From Tagaea sp. CACIAM 22H2 (GTDB lineage: Bacteria > Pseudomonadota > Alphaproteobacteria > CACIAM-22H2): 63,389 bases of DNA. The position numbers were made by a program, and so were the translations under genes. This document shows positions 33,350 through 42,492 of this stretch, piece after piece. Every line of letters begins with the position of its first letter. The first letter of the stretch is position 1. The notes under the pieces were generated by a model, which did no database searches, had not been told where the DNA came from, and was given only the letters and a program-made list of their open reading frames with translations. Location: assembly GCA_014444615.1 (NCBI GenBank), contig PVXE01000020.1, positions 1 to 63,389 of the forward strand. Direction: 5' to 3'.

Positions 33350-34330
33350 ATGGACAAGGTACTGGTAACAGGCGGGGCGGGCTATATCGGCAGCCACGCG
33401 TGTAAAGCGCTTGCGCAAGCTGGCTACGTTCCCGTCGTCTACGATAACCTATCGCGTGGCCATGCTCATGCGGTCAAATGGGGCCCGCTGGAGGTCGGCG
33501 ACCTCCTCGATCGAGATAAGCTCGATGAGGTGCTCGTCCGACATCGCCCTTCGGCGATCTTGCACTTCGCTGCATTGGCCTATGTCGGTGAATCGGTGGA
33601 GCGTCCCGCCGACTATTATCGTAATAACGTGACGGGCAGCTTGACCCTGATAGAAGCGGCGACGGCCGCCGGTATCGGGTCGTTGGTGTTTTCCAGCACT
33701 TGCGCCGTCTACGGTACGGTGTCCGCAGTCCCGATAGACGAATCGCTGCCGATCATGCCGATCAGCCCTTATGGTGCTTCGAAGGCGATGGTCGAGCGCA
33801 TTATCGAAGATGTTGCCGCAACCGGTAAATTGCGTGCGATCCGATTGCGCTATTTCAATGCGTGTGGCGCCGATCCAGACGGCGAGATCGGCGAGGAGCA
33901 CGAACCGGAAACCCATTTGATTCCGCGTGCGGCTATGGCGGCCTCCGGCCGCATTTCCGCGCTCGATGTGTTTGGGGACGATTGGCCCACGCCCGATGGC
34001 ACCTGCGTGCGGGATTATATCCACGTTTCGGATTTGGCCGACGCGCATGTTGCGGCTTTACGCGCCTTGAATGGCGGGCTTTCGGGAGGCGCGTATAATT
34101 TGGGGGTCGGGCGAGGATTTTCGGTGCGCGAGATCGTCGATGCGATGACGCGCGCCGCTGGCCGACCGGTGCCGATCCGTATGGCGGCGCGCCGTCCCGG
34201 CGACCCATCGTCGTTGACTGCGGATCCGCGCGCCGCGCGCGCGGTTCTGGGTTGGATGCCGCGCTTCACCGAAATCGATGCGATCGTCGACAGCGCATGG
34301 CGCTGGCACGCTCGACGCCATAACGCCTGA
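33350..34330 (+). CDS. galE: UDP-glucose 4-epimerase
   Basis: A 326-residue extended-SDR epimerase that interconverts UDP-glucose and UDP-galactose (or the N-acetyl forms). VLVTGGAGYIGSHACKALAQ binds NAD, NVTGSLTLIEAA and FSSTCAVYG provide the Ser/Thr, and YGASKAMVERI holds Tyr-x-x-x-Lys. FNACGADPDGEIGEEHEPETHLIP and VRDYIHVSDLADAH are hallmark GalE segments. It supplies galactose-type donors to the cluster and heads a run galE / GT4 / methyltransferase / SGNH. Confidence 0.95.
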   Translation: MDKVLVTGGAGYIGSHACKALAQAGYVPVVYDNLSRGHAHAVKWGPLEVGDLLDRDKLDEVLVRHRPSAILHFAALAYVGESVERPADYYRNNVTGSLTLIEAATAAGIGSLVFSSTCAVYGTVSAVPIDESLPIMPISPYGASKAMVERIIEDVAATGKLRAIRLRYFNACGADPDGEIGEEHEPETHLIPRAAMAASGRISALDVFGDDWPTPDGTCVRDYIHVSDLADAHVAALRALNGGLSGGAYNLGVGRGFSVREIVDAMTRAAGRPVPIRMAARRPGDPSSLTADPRAARAVLGWMPRFTEIDAIVDSAWRWHARRHNA

Positions 34331-34332
34331 CC

Positions 34333-35529
34333 GTGCCGTTTCCGGAATCGACACGGCCGTTTTTGCCGGAGAATAGGCTTCCGGCCTTCGATGCCGATCG
34401 TCTGGCAAAAACGCATCTCGTGTTGTTTCTCGAGTATGCGTCCACGTTGGCAATCTACGACCGGGTCGGCCTGTTGGATCGGGAATTGGCGCTATATCGC
34501 CGTCTCGTGCCGTATATGCGACGGATTTCGATTGTTACTTGGTCGCGTGGCGAAGACGAGATTTACCGGGAACGGCTCGGTGCGATCGAGCTCGTGCATA
34601 ATCGACTGGATTGGTCGTGGCCCGTATGGATGGGCTATCTTTATTTTTTCTTCCGGCAGAGATTTCGCGGACCTTGTGTCGTAAAAACAAACCAGATGAG
34701 CGGCGCCCAGCATATCCTGCGCATCGCGCGCCGGGCGCGGATGCCGATGGTTGCGCGTTGCGGCTATCCTTGGTCGCGATTCGCCCGCCGCGAAAAGGGG
34801 CCTGAACATCCGGAGACGAGGCAAGCCGAGGCGACCGAGCGGGCGGTCTTCGGCGGCGCTGCCCATGTCGTGGGGTCGACTGCCGAGATTCGCGCGATGG
34901 CGATCGAGGATTACGCCGTTCGGCCCGATCACGTCAGCGTCGTTCCGAACTATGTCGACACGGATCTCTTCGCGCCTCGGCCCCGCCGGGAGGGGCCGCC
35001 GACGGTGCTCTTCCTCGGCAGGCTTGAAGAACAGAAGAATCCGCTCGCACTTGTTGAGGCGCTATCCGGCATGGGAATGCGCCTGCTGATCGTGGGCCAC
35101 GGATCGATGCGCAACGCTATCGAAGCCGCGGCGCGCCGTCACGGCGTCGATACGGAGTTTCGGGGAAACGTCCCGCATCAAATGCTGCCCGATACGTTTG
35201 CAGAAACCGATCTGTTCGTGCTGCCTTCGCGGTTCGAGGGCCACCCAAAGGCGTTGATGGAGGCGATGGCGTCCGGACTGCCTATTGTTGCGAGCGACGT
35301 CGTTGGCATCTCGGAAGTCGTGCGAGACGGCGTTACCGGCCTTCTCTGCGCGCCGACGGCGGCCGAGCTTGCGGCGGCCATCGGCCGTCTGCGCGCGGAT
35401 CCGGCATTGGCCGCCCGCTTGGGTGCCGCCGCGCGCGCGGCGATCGTTGCCGACGTCTCGCTTGATCGCACGATCGATCGTGAACTGCGCGTGCTCGACG
35501 CGGCCATCCGTCAAGGAGCGATACGATGA
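34333..35529 (+). CDS. glycosyltransferase family 4
   Basis: A 398-residue GT4 enzyme with a GTG start 2 nt after the galE stop. The acceptor domain contains VVKTNQMSGAQHILRIARRA and RCGYPWSRFA. The donor domain has VLFLGRLEEQKNPLALVEAL, then LFVLPSRFEGHPKALMEAMA, GLPIVASDVVGISEVVRDGVTG. This family often retains a GDP- or UDP-sugar as donor; the exact sugar is not predictable. The next gene overlaps its stop by 4 nt. Confidence 0.88.
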   Translation: MPFPESTRPFLPENRLPAFDADRLAKTHLVLFLEYASTLAIYDRVGLLDRELALYRRLVPYMRRISIVTWSRGEDEIYRERLGAIELVHNRLDWSWPVWMGYLYFFFRQRFRGPCVVKTNQMSGAQHILRIARRARMPMVARCGYPWSRFARREKGPEHPETRQAEATERAVFGGAAHVVGSTAEIRAMAIEDYAVRPDHVSVVPNYVDTDLFAPRPRREGPPTVLFLGRLEEQKNPLALVEALSGMGMRLLIVGHGSMRNAIEAAARRHGVDTEFRGNVPHQMLPDTFAETDLFVLPSRFEGHPKALMEAMASGLPIVASDVVGISEVVRDGVTGLLCAPTAAELAAAIGRLRADPALAARLGAAARAAIVADVSLDRTIDRELRVLDAAIRQGAIR

Positions 35530-36299
35530 GCTTTCCGGCGCGCCTCGCGGTACGAGTTTTGGAATTGATCATCCGGCCGCTTCCTGTGCCGTTGGTCGCT
35601 CGTGCATTGTGGGGACTCCTCGCGGCGCGTCTCGACGGTGTGTCGGCGCGCGAATCGCTGATCGTCCTTTTTGGATTCGCGGACAGAATCGCCGATCGCG
35701 TTGGGTTCGAAGCGGTGCGCTACGGCGATGGCATCCATCCCAAGCACCGGCTTACGCGCTATCACGAGTTTTTCGTCGAACGAATCGCGGCGGGTGAGCG
35801 CGTATTGGATATCGGTTCGGGCAACGGATATATCGCTTCGCGCTTGGGTGAAGCGGGCGCCAATGTCGTAGGAATCGAGTTGGAACCGCATAAGGTCGAA
35901 GCAGCGCGCTCGCGTTTTGGCGACGCCAGTGTATCGTTTCGCGTCGGCGATGCGACGCGCGACGATCTCGGCGGCGAATACGATGTCGTTGTCATGTCGA
36001 ACGTCCTCGAGCACATCGCTGATCGCGTGACGCTGCTGAAACGATGCGTCGTGGATGCGAAGGCGGTCCGCGTGCTGATCCGCGTGCCGCTTTTCCAGCG
36101 CGATTGGAGTGTGCCGTTCCGGCGCGAGCTCGGCGTCGAGTGGCGTTCGGATTCCACCCACGAAACCGAGCATACGGTTGACGAGCTGCGCGCCGAACTG
36201 ACCGCGGCCGGCCTGCGGGTGCGCGAGATCATGACGATCTGGGGCGAAATCTGGTGTGCCGCCGTGCCGGTAACGATGGACGCGGGAGAAGTGCGATGA
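35526..36299 (+). CDS. class I SAM methyltransferase
   Basis: A 257-residue methyltransferase of the Methyltransf_11/23 type. VLDIGSGNGYIASRLGEAGA (SAM binding, residues ~94-113), VVGIELEPHKVEAA and VVVMSNVLEHIADRV are clear. The N-terminal ~85 residues are basic and hydrophobic and may contact the membrane or a lipid-linked substrate. It overlaps the GT4 upstream and the SGNH gene downstream by ATGA junctions, so it probably methylates the glycan that this operon builds. Confidence 0.85.
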   Translation: MSFPARLAVRVLELIIRPLPVPLVARALWGLLAARLDGVSARESLIVLFGFADRIADRVGFEAVRYGDGIHPKHRLTRYHEFFVERIAAGERVLDIGSGNGYIASRLGEAGANVVGIELEPHKVEAARSRFGDASVSFRVGDATRDDLGGEYDVVVMSNVLEHIADRVTLLKRCVVDAKAVRVLIRVPLFQRDWSVPFRRELGVEWRSDSTHETEHTVDELRAELTAAGLRVREIMTIWGEIWCAAVPVTMDAGEVR

Positions 36300-36904
36300 A
36301 GATCTTGATCTTTCGCTGCATCCTGGCCCTTTTCCTCGCGATTCCCGCGCTGATGGTCGGAGAGTTGGGGATGCGTATCTTTTTGCCCGGCGCGTATCTT
36401 TCACCGCAGCCCGGTTTCATGGTCGACGGCCCCGAATACCCTTCGCATTTGCTGCCAGGTTTTCGTGGATCGGAACGCAATTATCTTATCTACGATCCGG
36501 GCGCGCCGCTGACGGAATGGACAATCACGATCAACCAGCTCGGTTGGCGCGAGCCCGAGTATCCGCAAGCGCGGCCCCCTCGCACGAGACGGCTAATAGT
36601 GTTGGGCGATAGCGTGACGTTCGGCATGGGGGTGGACGACTATTGCGCGCTGCCCGCGTACCTTAAACGCGACCTCGACATGGATACCCAATCGAACTGG
36701 CAGGTTTTCAATCGATCGATCCCCGGCTGGCGTTCTTGGCATCAGGCCCGCCATTTGCGCCGTTACGGGGAGACGCTGCGCCCCGACATCGTCACGGTGC
36801 ATGTCGTAATGAACGACTTCGTGCCGCTTGCGGCCGAATGGTGGAAAAGCATCGTACCGACGACGGCGGAGAAAAAATTTCTCGAGGCGCGCGCGCAAGC
36901 TTGA
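36296..36904 (+). CDS. SGNH/GDSL-like protein, apparently truncated at the C terminus
   Basis: A 202-residue protein with an N-terminal anchor helix (CILALFLAIPALMVGELGM), a beta-rich linker and the first SGNH blocks: RLIVLGDSVTFGMGV (block I), NRSIPGWRSWHQARHL (block II) and VVMNDFVPLAAEW (block III). The C-terminal block with the catalytic Asp-x-x-His is missing; the reading frame stops 3 nt before the convergent asnB stop. Related proteins are usually 300 or more residues, so it was probably cut short by a rearrangement that brought asnB to this place. If made, it is unlikely to be an active esterase. Confidence 0.7.
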   Translation: MKILIFRCILALFLAIPALMVGELGMRIFLPGAYLSPQPGFMVDGPEYPSHLLPGFRGSERNYLIYDPGAPLTEWTITINQLGWREPEYPQARPPRTRRLIVLGDSVTFGMGVDDYCALPAYLKRDLDMDTQSNWQVFNRSIPGWRSWHQARHLRRYGETLRPDIVTVHVVMNDFVPLAAEWWKSIVPTTAEKKFLEARAQA

Positions 36905-36907
36905 TCG

Positions 36908-38845
36908 TTAGCCCCAAGTGCGTTGCCAGTCGCGGAACATCAAAATCGTCCACAGCGGATAATGCATATCGCGTTTGCCCGAGCGGTGCAGCTCCCACGC
37001 GTCAGCGATGGGCGCGGGATCGAGCAATCCGTCGGCGGCGATCGCCTTGGGATCCAGTAGATCGTCCGCCCAATCGCGCAGCGGGCCGCGTAGCCAGGAA
37101 TCGATCGGCACGCCGAAGCCCATTTTCGGACGCTCGAATAAATTGCGCGGCAAATAGCGCGCGAGAACTTCCCGAAGGATCCATTTACCTTCGCCGCTGC
37201 GCAGCTTCAGCGACAATGGAAGCGTCCAAGCGTACTCGACGACGCGATGATCGAGCAAAGGCGCGCGTCCTTCGAGGCCGACGGCCATCGTCGCACGGTC
37301 GACCTTCGTGAGGATGTCGTCCGGCAAGTAGGTGAGGGTGTCGACAAGCTGCATGCGGGCGACGAAATCTGGCATGTCACTCAGTAGCGTCGCGTCCGAG
37401 AGCGGAGTATCCGGTTCGTGCGCGCCACGCACCATAGCGTCCGGCTCCTGCCACTGACTTACCAGGCGGCGATAGATCGCGTCGCCGGACGTCATACGGA
37501 GAATTTCGGCGAGCTTGGCCGCCTTCTCGGCCGGGCGCGCAGGCCTGTAACGCTGCGGCAGAATGCGCGCGACCAGATCGAATGCGCCACGCGGCATCGC
37601 GCCCAATGTGGCAGCGCCAATGGCACGTATCGGACCGGGCATGCGTGCGATCCTGCGCCACAACTCCGCCGCCCACACATACCGATTGTACCCGGCAAAG
37701 TGTTCGTCGCCACCGTCGCCGGAAAGCGCGACCGTCACATGTCGGCGCGTCATCTCGGAGACGAGATATGTCGGGATCTGGGAGGAATCCGAGAACGGCT
37801 CGTCGTACCAGCGTGAAAGATTGGGGATCAGATTCAGCGCGTCGCGCGGTTGGACGTAGAGTTCGGTATGGTCAGTGCCGAGATGCGCCGCCACGGCCTT
37901 GGCGTGGCGCGCCTCGTCGTATCCGCTTTCCGAAAAACCGATCGTGAAGCTGCGAACGGGTTTCGCGCTTTGCGCCTGCATCAATGCCACGACGAGCGAA
38001 GAGTCGATTCCACCCGATAAGAAAGCGCCGAGCGGAACGTCGGCGATCATCCGCTTCGCAACGGCATCCTTCAGCAATGCTTCGAGGCGATCGGTCGACT
38101 CGTGCGCATCGATGGGCCGTGCCCATTTCGCGCGGCCACGCATCGCGACGTCGCGCGCCGACCAGTATGGCTCGATCGTCGGTACCTCGCCCGGTCGCCA
38201 GCGCATGAAGTGTCCGGCCGGAAGCTTGCGCGCTTCACCATAGATGGTGGCCGGTGCGGGTACATAGCCGAAGCGCATGTATCCCGCCAGCGCGTCGTGG
38301 TCTAGCGTCCAGCGCCGATCGGGGAGTGCGCGTAGCGCCTTGAGTTCGGAACCGAAGGCAAGGCACTCGCCGGAGTAGCTATAGTAAAGCGGCTTCACGC
38401 CGAGGCGATCACGGATCAGCCAGATATCGCGGGTCTTCGTGTCCCATAAAGCGATCGCAAACATGCCGACCATGCGCGAGAGAGTTGATTGGACACCCCA
38501 ATGCTCGAACCCCGCGAGCATAACTTCGGTATCGGAAGTGCCGCGCCAACTTGTTCCCGCTTGCTCCAGCTCCGCGCGCAGATCAAGATAGTTGTAGATT
38601 TCGCCGTTGTAGGTCGCGACATAGCGCCCGCTGGCCGAGCGCATCGGCTGCTTGCCCGTGGGCGACAGGTCCACGATCGCGAGCCGTCGATGGCCAAAGC
38701 CGATTCCCGCTTCCGGATCTACCCAGATATCCTGCCCATCGGGTCCACGATGGGCGAGTGATGCGATCATCGCGGTCGTGACTTCGACGAGACGGTCGCG
38801 GTTATAAGGACGGCGACGGGCGAAAAATCCAGCAATACCGCACAT
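36908..38845 (-). CDS. asnB: asparagine synthetase (glutamine-hydrolysing) AsnB-type amidotransferase
   Basis: A 645-residue enzyme with an N-terminal Ntn glutaminase domain starting MCGIAGFFARR (Cys2 nucleophile), including LAHRGPDGQDIW and ATYNGEIYNYLDLR, and a C-terminal synthetase domain with the ATP-binding SGGIDSSLVVALM and SGDGGDEHFAGYNRY. AsnB paralogues are frequent in exopolysaccharide clusters, where some amidate uronic acids or other carboxylates instead of aspartate; that role is inferred from location. Its 5' region faces the winged-helix regulator gene, with the palindromic operator about 60 nt upstream. Confidence 0.9.
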   Translation of the reverse strand: MCGIAGFFARRRPYNRDRLVEVTTAMIASLAHRGPDGQDIWVDPEAGIGFGHRRLAIVDLSPTGKQPMRSASGRYVATYNGEIYNYLDLRAELEQAGTSWRGTSDTEVMLAGFEHWGVQSTLSRMVGMFAIALWDTKTRDIWLIRDRLGVKPLYYSYSGECLAFGSELKALRALPDRRWTLDHDALAGYMRFGYVPAPATIYGEARKLPAGHFMRWRPGEVPTIEPYWSARDVAMRGRAKWARPIDAHESTDRLEALLKDAVAKRMIADVPLGAFLSGGIDSSLVVALMQAQSAKPVRSFTIGFSESGYDEARHAKAVAAHLGTDHTELYVQPRDALNLIPNLSRWYDEPFSDSSQIPTYLVSEMTRRHVTVALSGDGGDEHFAGYNRYVWAAELWRRIARMPGPIRAIGAATLGAMPRGAFDLVARILPQRYRPARPAEKAAKLAEILRMTSGDAIYRRLVSQWQEPDAMVRGAHEPDTPLSDATLLSDMPDFVARMQLVDTLTYLPDDILTKVDRATMAVGLEGRAPLLDHRVVEYAWTLPLSLKLRSGEGKWILREVLARYLPRNLFERPKMGFGVPIDSWLRGPLRDWADDLLDPKAIAADGLLDPAPIADAWELHRSGKRDMHYPLWTILMFRDWQRTWG

Positions 38846-38899
38846 ATACGAGACTCGGAATTAGGGTCGCACGCATTGGCCAAGCCGGCTCAAAGCCAG

Positions 38900-38929
38900 T
38901 TGACGTTCATGACATGAACAAGCTATAGA
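38900..38929 (+). promoter_or_regulatory. promoter with palindromic operator GTTCATGACATGAAC
   Basis: TTGACG (38900-38905) and TATAGA (38924-38929) are 18 bp apart. The spacer contains a perfect 7+1+7 palindrome (38905-38919) starting at the last base of the -35 box. The same -35 plus palindrome pattern recurs at 46080. It drives the winged-helix / NusG-like pair and could also influence the divergent asnB gene. Confidence 0.65.
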
Positions 38930-38968
38930 ATTTCGTCATTAGTGGCAAGAATCGAGACTTTCGTAGAT

Positions 38969-39640
38969 ATGTCCGATAGTTCGGTCAACAAAGTCGAGCG
39001 TAACGATGCGGTCCTGATTCTCGACGTCCTATCGGCGATCGAGAAGGATTCGCGCGTCACGCAACGCTCTTTGTCGAGTCAGCTCGGCATCGCGCTCGGA
39101 CTTGCCAACGCAGTCATGAAACGGTGCGTCCGCAAGGGCCTGGTTAAAATCGCGTCGGCGCCGATCAACCGTTACAGCTATTACCTCACGCCATCGGGGC
39201 TCGCGGAAAAAAGCCGCCTGACCGTCGAGTATCTACGCTTCTCGTTCGATCTCTTCCGCGATGCGCGTCGCCAATACGGCGAGCTTTTCGCAACTCTACC
39301 ACCGGGCGGTGACGCGCGGGTGGCGCTATACGGCGCATCTGAACTTGCCGAGGCGGCGCTTCTGTCGGCGCGTGAGCGTGGGATCGAGATCGTCGGATTG
39401 ATCGATCCGACATTTGGCGCTTCCACTTTTGTCGGCTTGCGCGTCGTATCCAACCTGGCCGCTTTAGGAGTGCGATTCGATGCGATCGCGATTTGCGATA
39501 TGCGCGACCCACTGACGGCGTACGAAACTGCCGTGACGTATGTCGCGAATTACCGCGATCCTAGTGTGCGGGTTCTCGCGCCCCAACTACTTCGCCTGGG
39601 CCGGCGCGCGGCCGAACGCGATAGCAAGGGGGCGGCATGA
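38969..39640 (+). CDS. winged-helix regulator with Rossmann-like ligand domain
   Basis: A 223-residue protein. Residues ~8-75 form a MarR-like winged helix-turn-helix (ILDVLSAIEKDSRVTQRSL, SSQLGIALGLANAVMKRCVR, then YYLTPSGLAEKSR as the wing). Residues ~105-190 look like a Rossmann-type unit (VALYGASELAEAALL, GIEIVGLIDPTF, DAIAICDMRD), similar to the UDP-binding N domain of PglD-type acyltransferases or to CoA/NAD-binding domains. It may sense a nucleotide sugar. ATG at 38969 is preferred; an in-frame GTG at 38942 lies almost on the predicted transcription start. It is translationally coupled to the NusG-like gene. A palindrome in its own promoter suggests autoregulation. Confidence 0.75.
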   Translation: MSDSSVNKVERNDAVLILDVLSAIEKDSRVTQRSLSSQLGIALGLANAVMKRCVRKGLVKIASAPINRYSYYLTPSGLAEKSRLTVEYLRFSFDLFRDARRQYGELFATLPPGGDARVALYGASELAEAALLSARERGIEIVGLIDPTFGASTFVGLRVVSNLAALGVRFDAIAICDMRDPLTAYETAVTYVANYRDPSVRVLAPQLLRLGRRAAERDSKGAA

Positions 39641-40137
39641 CCGACTGGTTCGTCGTTTATACACGCTCGGGTGCGGAGAAAACCGCGTTGGAAAACCTCC
39701 AACGCCAAGGCTTCGAGGCTTATCTGCCGATGTGCCGCCGCCGTCGCTCGCACGCGCGGCGCGTCGATATTGTGAAGCGCCCGCTTTTCCCACGATATCT
39801 GTTCATCGCCATCGACCGCATGCGGGACCGCTGGCGGCCAATTCTCGGAACGATGGGCGTTTGCGATCTGCTTCGTCGCGGCGAAACGCCCACGCGTGTG
39901 CCGGAAGGTGTCGTCGATGCGATCCGTGCCAGCGAATCGGCGAACGCCTTCGACGATCCGGATCCCGCGGCCACATTCCAACCGGGACAGAAGGTCCGCG
40001 TCATGCTGGGGCCTTACGCCGAATTGATCGGCCGGTTCCAGTCGGCGATCGAATCCGAACGCGTTCTCGTGCTCCTCGACCTGTTCGGTCAAGAAGTGCG
40101 CGCGCGCATTCCCAAAGGCGATATCGTTTCCGCCTGA
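39637..40137 (+). CDS. NusG/RfaH-like transcription antiterminator
   Basis: A 166-residue NusG-family specialised paralogue. The NGN domain begins DWFVVYTRSGAEKTALENLQ and includes GFEAYLPMCRRRR and LFPRYLFIAID; a KOW-like C-terminal domain has FQPGQKVRVMLGPYAELIGRF. Paralogues of this type (RfaH, LoaP and similar) travel with polysaccharide operons and suppress termination over long transcripts. Its 4-nt overlap with the winged-helix gene and position before a 17-kb operon fit that role. I could not recognise an ops-like recruitment element. Confidence 0.88.
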   Translation: MTDWFVVYTRSGAEKTALENLQRQGFEAYLPMCRRRRSHARRVDIVKRPLFPRYLFIAIDRMRDRWRPILGTMGVCDLLRRGETPTRVPEGVVDAIRASESANAFDDPDPAATFQPGQKVRVMLGPYAELIGRFQSAIESERVLVLLDLFGQEVRARIPKGDIVSA

Positions 40138-40192
40138 TGCAGGCGGCGATGCGCCGCTCTGTCCTGAACCTAGTACACACTGGTCCATAGAA

Positions 40193-41341
40193 ATGAGCAT
40201 TCAGCCGATCCCCTTCATCGATTTGCAGACGCAACGCTTGCGCTTGGGCGCAGCGCTCGAAGACGCCGTCTTGTCCGTCGTGCGATCCGGACGCTACATC
40301 CTTGGCCCGGAGGTGGCCGAGTTCGAGAAGAAGCTGGCCGCGTTCTGCAAGGCGCCGTTTGCTATGAGCTGCGCCAATGGCACCGACGCCTTGCTTCTTC
40401 TGTTGATGTTGAAAAAGGTCGGGCCAGGTGACGCGGTGATCGTTCCGTCGTTCACCTTTGCAGCGACGGCCGAAGTCGTCGTGCTCGCCGGGGCGGTGCC
40501 GGTTTTCGTCGACGTGGATCCAGCGTCGTTCTGTATCGACTCCGCCAGCGCGGAGCGCGGCATCGCCACGGCGAAAGCGATGGGCCTGCGGCCCGTGGGA
40601 ATCATCGCAGTCGATCTTTTCGGCCATCCGGTCGACTACGATATTTTGAAGCCGCTCGCGGCTGACCACGATTTATGGCTCATGTCGGATTGCGCGCAGG
40701 GATTCGGCGGCACGTACCGCAACGGCCGCGTCGGCGCACTCGGGGATTTCGCGGCGACGAGCTTTTTCCCTGCCAAGCCGCTCGGCTGTTACGGCGACGG
40801 CGGTGCGGTGTTCGTGCATGATGCCGAGTCGCTCGCCATTCTGGAAAGCCTGCGCGTGCACGGTCAAGGCGTCGATAAATACGACAACGTGCGTATCGGC
40901 ATGAACGGCCGAATGGATACGCTTCAGGCTGCCGTTCTGTTGCACAAATTGGCGATTTTCGAATCCGAGATCAACGCACGCCAGACCGTCGCGCGTCGCT
41001 ACGCCGAACGGCTTGCGGGACTGGCCGAAACGCCGCAGGTCGCGCCGGGTTGCGTTTCGACTTGGGCGCAGTACACGGTGCGCGTGCCGGCCGGCATGCG
41101 TGAGGCCATCGTCGGCGAGCTTAAGGGCGCCGGTATTCCGACGGCAATTTACTATTCGCGCCCCGTGCACGCGCAGACGGCGTATTCCCAATATCCCGTC
41201 GCCGCCGGCGGTTTGCCGGCGACCGAAAAACTTTCCGGCGAAGTGCTGAGCCTGCCTATGCACGCCTATCTCGACGAAGCGACGATCGACCGGATAGCCG
41301 ATACGTTCGGCCGGGCCGTTCGGCGCGCACGTGAGGCCTGA
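40193..41341 (+). CDS. DegT-family nucleotide-sugar aminotransferase, WbpE/WlbC-like
   Basis: A 382-residue PLP aminotransferase. PFIDLQTQRLRLG, SGRYILGPEVAEFEKKLAAF, NGTDALLLLL and the PLP-lysine region SFFPAKPLGCYGDGGAVF are followed by RVHGQGVDKYDNVRIGMN, a stretch characteristic of WbpE/WlbC, which aminate UDP-3-keto-GlcNAcA using glutamate. This points to a 2,3-diamino-uronic acid (or related 3-amino sugar) branch; the matching dehydrogenase would be a Gfo/Idh/MocA enzyme such as the one beginning at 63206. It might instead act as the missing PseC-type aminotransferase, but the signature favours WbpE. Confidence 0.87.
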   Translation: MSIQPIPFIDLQTQRLRLGAALEDAVLSVVRSGRYILGPEVAEFEKKLAAFCKAPFAMSCANGTDALLLLLMLKKVGPGDAVIVPSFTFAATAEVVVLAGAVPVFVDVDPASFCIDSASAERGIATAKAMGLRPVGIIAVDLFGHPVDYDILKPLAADHDLWLMSDCAQGFGGTYRNGRVGALGDFAATSFFPAKPLGCYGDGGAVFVHDAESLAILESLRVHGQGVDKYDNVRIGMNGRMDTLQAAVLLHKLAIFESEINARQTVARRYAERLAGLAETPQVAPGCVSTWAQYTVRVPAGMREAIVGELKGAGIPTAIYYSRPVHAQTAYSQYPVAAGGLPATEKLSGEVLSLPMHAYLDEATIDRIADTFGRAVRRAREA

Positions 41342-41343
41342 AG

Positions 41344-42492
41344 TTGATCGCCGCCGAAATTCTCTTCCTATACAAAGGCGGCCGAATTGATCGTATCGGG
41401 AGCGGCGAGCCTTTTCCGAGCGAATTTTTCTACGGTGCGCGGGAACTCGCGTCGGACGGAAGATCGGTCGCGATGCTCGACGAGGAACAAGCTGCCGCGC
41501 TGGCGGGCGCCGACAGCGCACGTCTTCCGGCGGGCGGCGTGTTTGGGGGATTCGGCGTGCGGCTTGCGCGTGCGGTCGCACCGATGCTGCCTGCGATCGT
41601 TGCGTCGCATTTGTGGTCGCGCGCGGTGCGCACTAGGCTGGCTGCCGCCAGCGTGATCATAGCGACGGCAAACGGCCAGGCGATCGCGCTGGGGGCACTG
41701 CGGCATTTGGGGCTCTTGCGGCGGCCCGTTTTGGCGATCGCGATGGGTGCTTTGCTGCGATCACCCACGGGCTGGCAGGAACGATCGATCGGCTGGGCGT
41801 TGCGCGCCTGCCGGCTCGTTTCGCTCTCGAAGGAAGAATCGCGAACGCTGTCCCGTTGGCTTGGAGTCCGGGTCGAGTATCTGCCTTTCGGCGTCGACGT
41901 CGATTTTTGGACGCCGGGCGTCGGCGACCCGGAATTGCGCCGGACGCTCGGCCTGTCCGACGGATACGTCATCGCCATCGGCAACGACCGGCATCGCGAC
42001 TACCGCACGCTTGTGGCAGCTTGGCGTCCGGAATTTCCCACTCTTGCGATCATAACGACGCTGCCGTTGCCGCAGCTTCCGCCAAACGTCCGGAAGATCG
42101 CCGGCAATTGGGGCGATCGATTGCTTAGCGACGCGCAAGTCCGTTCGCTGATTCGCGACGCCGCGTTCGCGATCGTGCCGTTGCAAGCGACGATCCAGCC
42201 GTCTGGCCAAAGCGCGGCGCTTCAGGCCATGTCGTGCGCCAAAGCCGTAATTCTCAGCGACATCGATGGGCTTTGGGATCGCGACATGATTTGCGACGGC
42301 GTGAACTGCCGGCTTGTGACGGTCGGCGATGCGAACGCATTGGCGTTCGCCGCTGCCCAACTCGCGGGCGACGTCGAACTGGGCGGGCGGATCGGCGTCG
42401 CCGCGCGCAAGACCGTTCTGGCGGCGTTTTCCGCGCGCCGGATGGCGGATGAATTGCTGGCACTGATCGAGGGCGAGGGACGCCATGGCTGA
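41344..42492 (+). CDS. glycosyltransferase, GT-B fold (family 4-like)
   Basis: A 382-residue protein with TTG start 2 nt after the aminotransferase stop. The C-terminal half shows a GT-B donor domain: YLPFGVDVDFWTPG, YVIAIGNDRHRDYRTL, FAIVPLQATIQPSGQSAALQ and AVILSDIDGLWDRDMI, with the E-rich motif weakly kept. The N-terminal half is Ala-rich. The usual EGF-x-x-x-LEA motif is replaced by PSGQSAALQA, as in several exopolysaccharide glycosyltransferases. It overlaps the following methyltransferase by 8 nt. Confidence 0.78.
   Translation: MIAAEILFLYKGGRIDRIGSGEPFPSEFFYGARELASDGRSVAMLDEEQAAALAGADSARLPAGGVFGGFGVRLARAVAPMLPAIVASHLWSRAVRTRLAAASVIIATANGQAIALGALRHLGLLRRPVLAIAMGALLRSPTGWQERSIGWALRACRLVSLSKEESRTLSRWLGVRVEYLPFGVDVDFWTPGVGDPELRRTLGLSDGYVIAIGNDRHRDYRTLVAAWRPEFPTLAIITTLPLPQLPPNVRKIAGNWGDRLLSDAQVRSLIRDAAFAIVPLQATIQPSGQSAALQAMSCAKAVILSDIDGLWDRDMICDGVNCRLVTVGDANALAFAAAQLAGDVELGGRIGVAARKTVLAAFSARRMADELLALIEGEGRHG

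Noticed and set aside
40138..40192. RfaH-type ops element before the WbpE-like gene
   Set aside because: No GGCGGTAG-like motif or hairpin can be seen in this short gap or in the other promoter regions.
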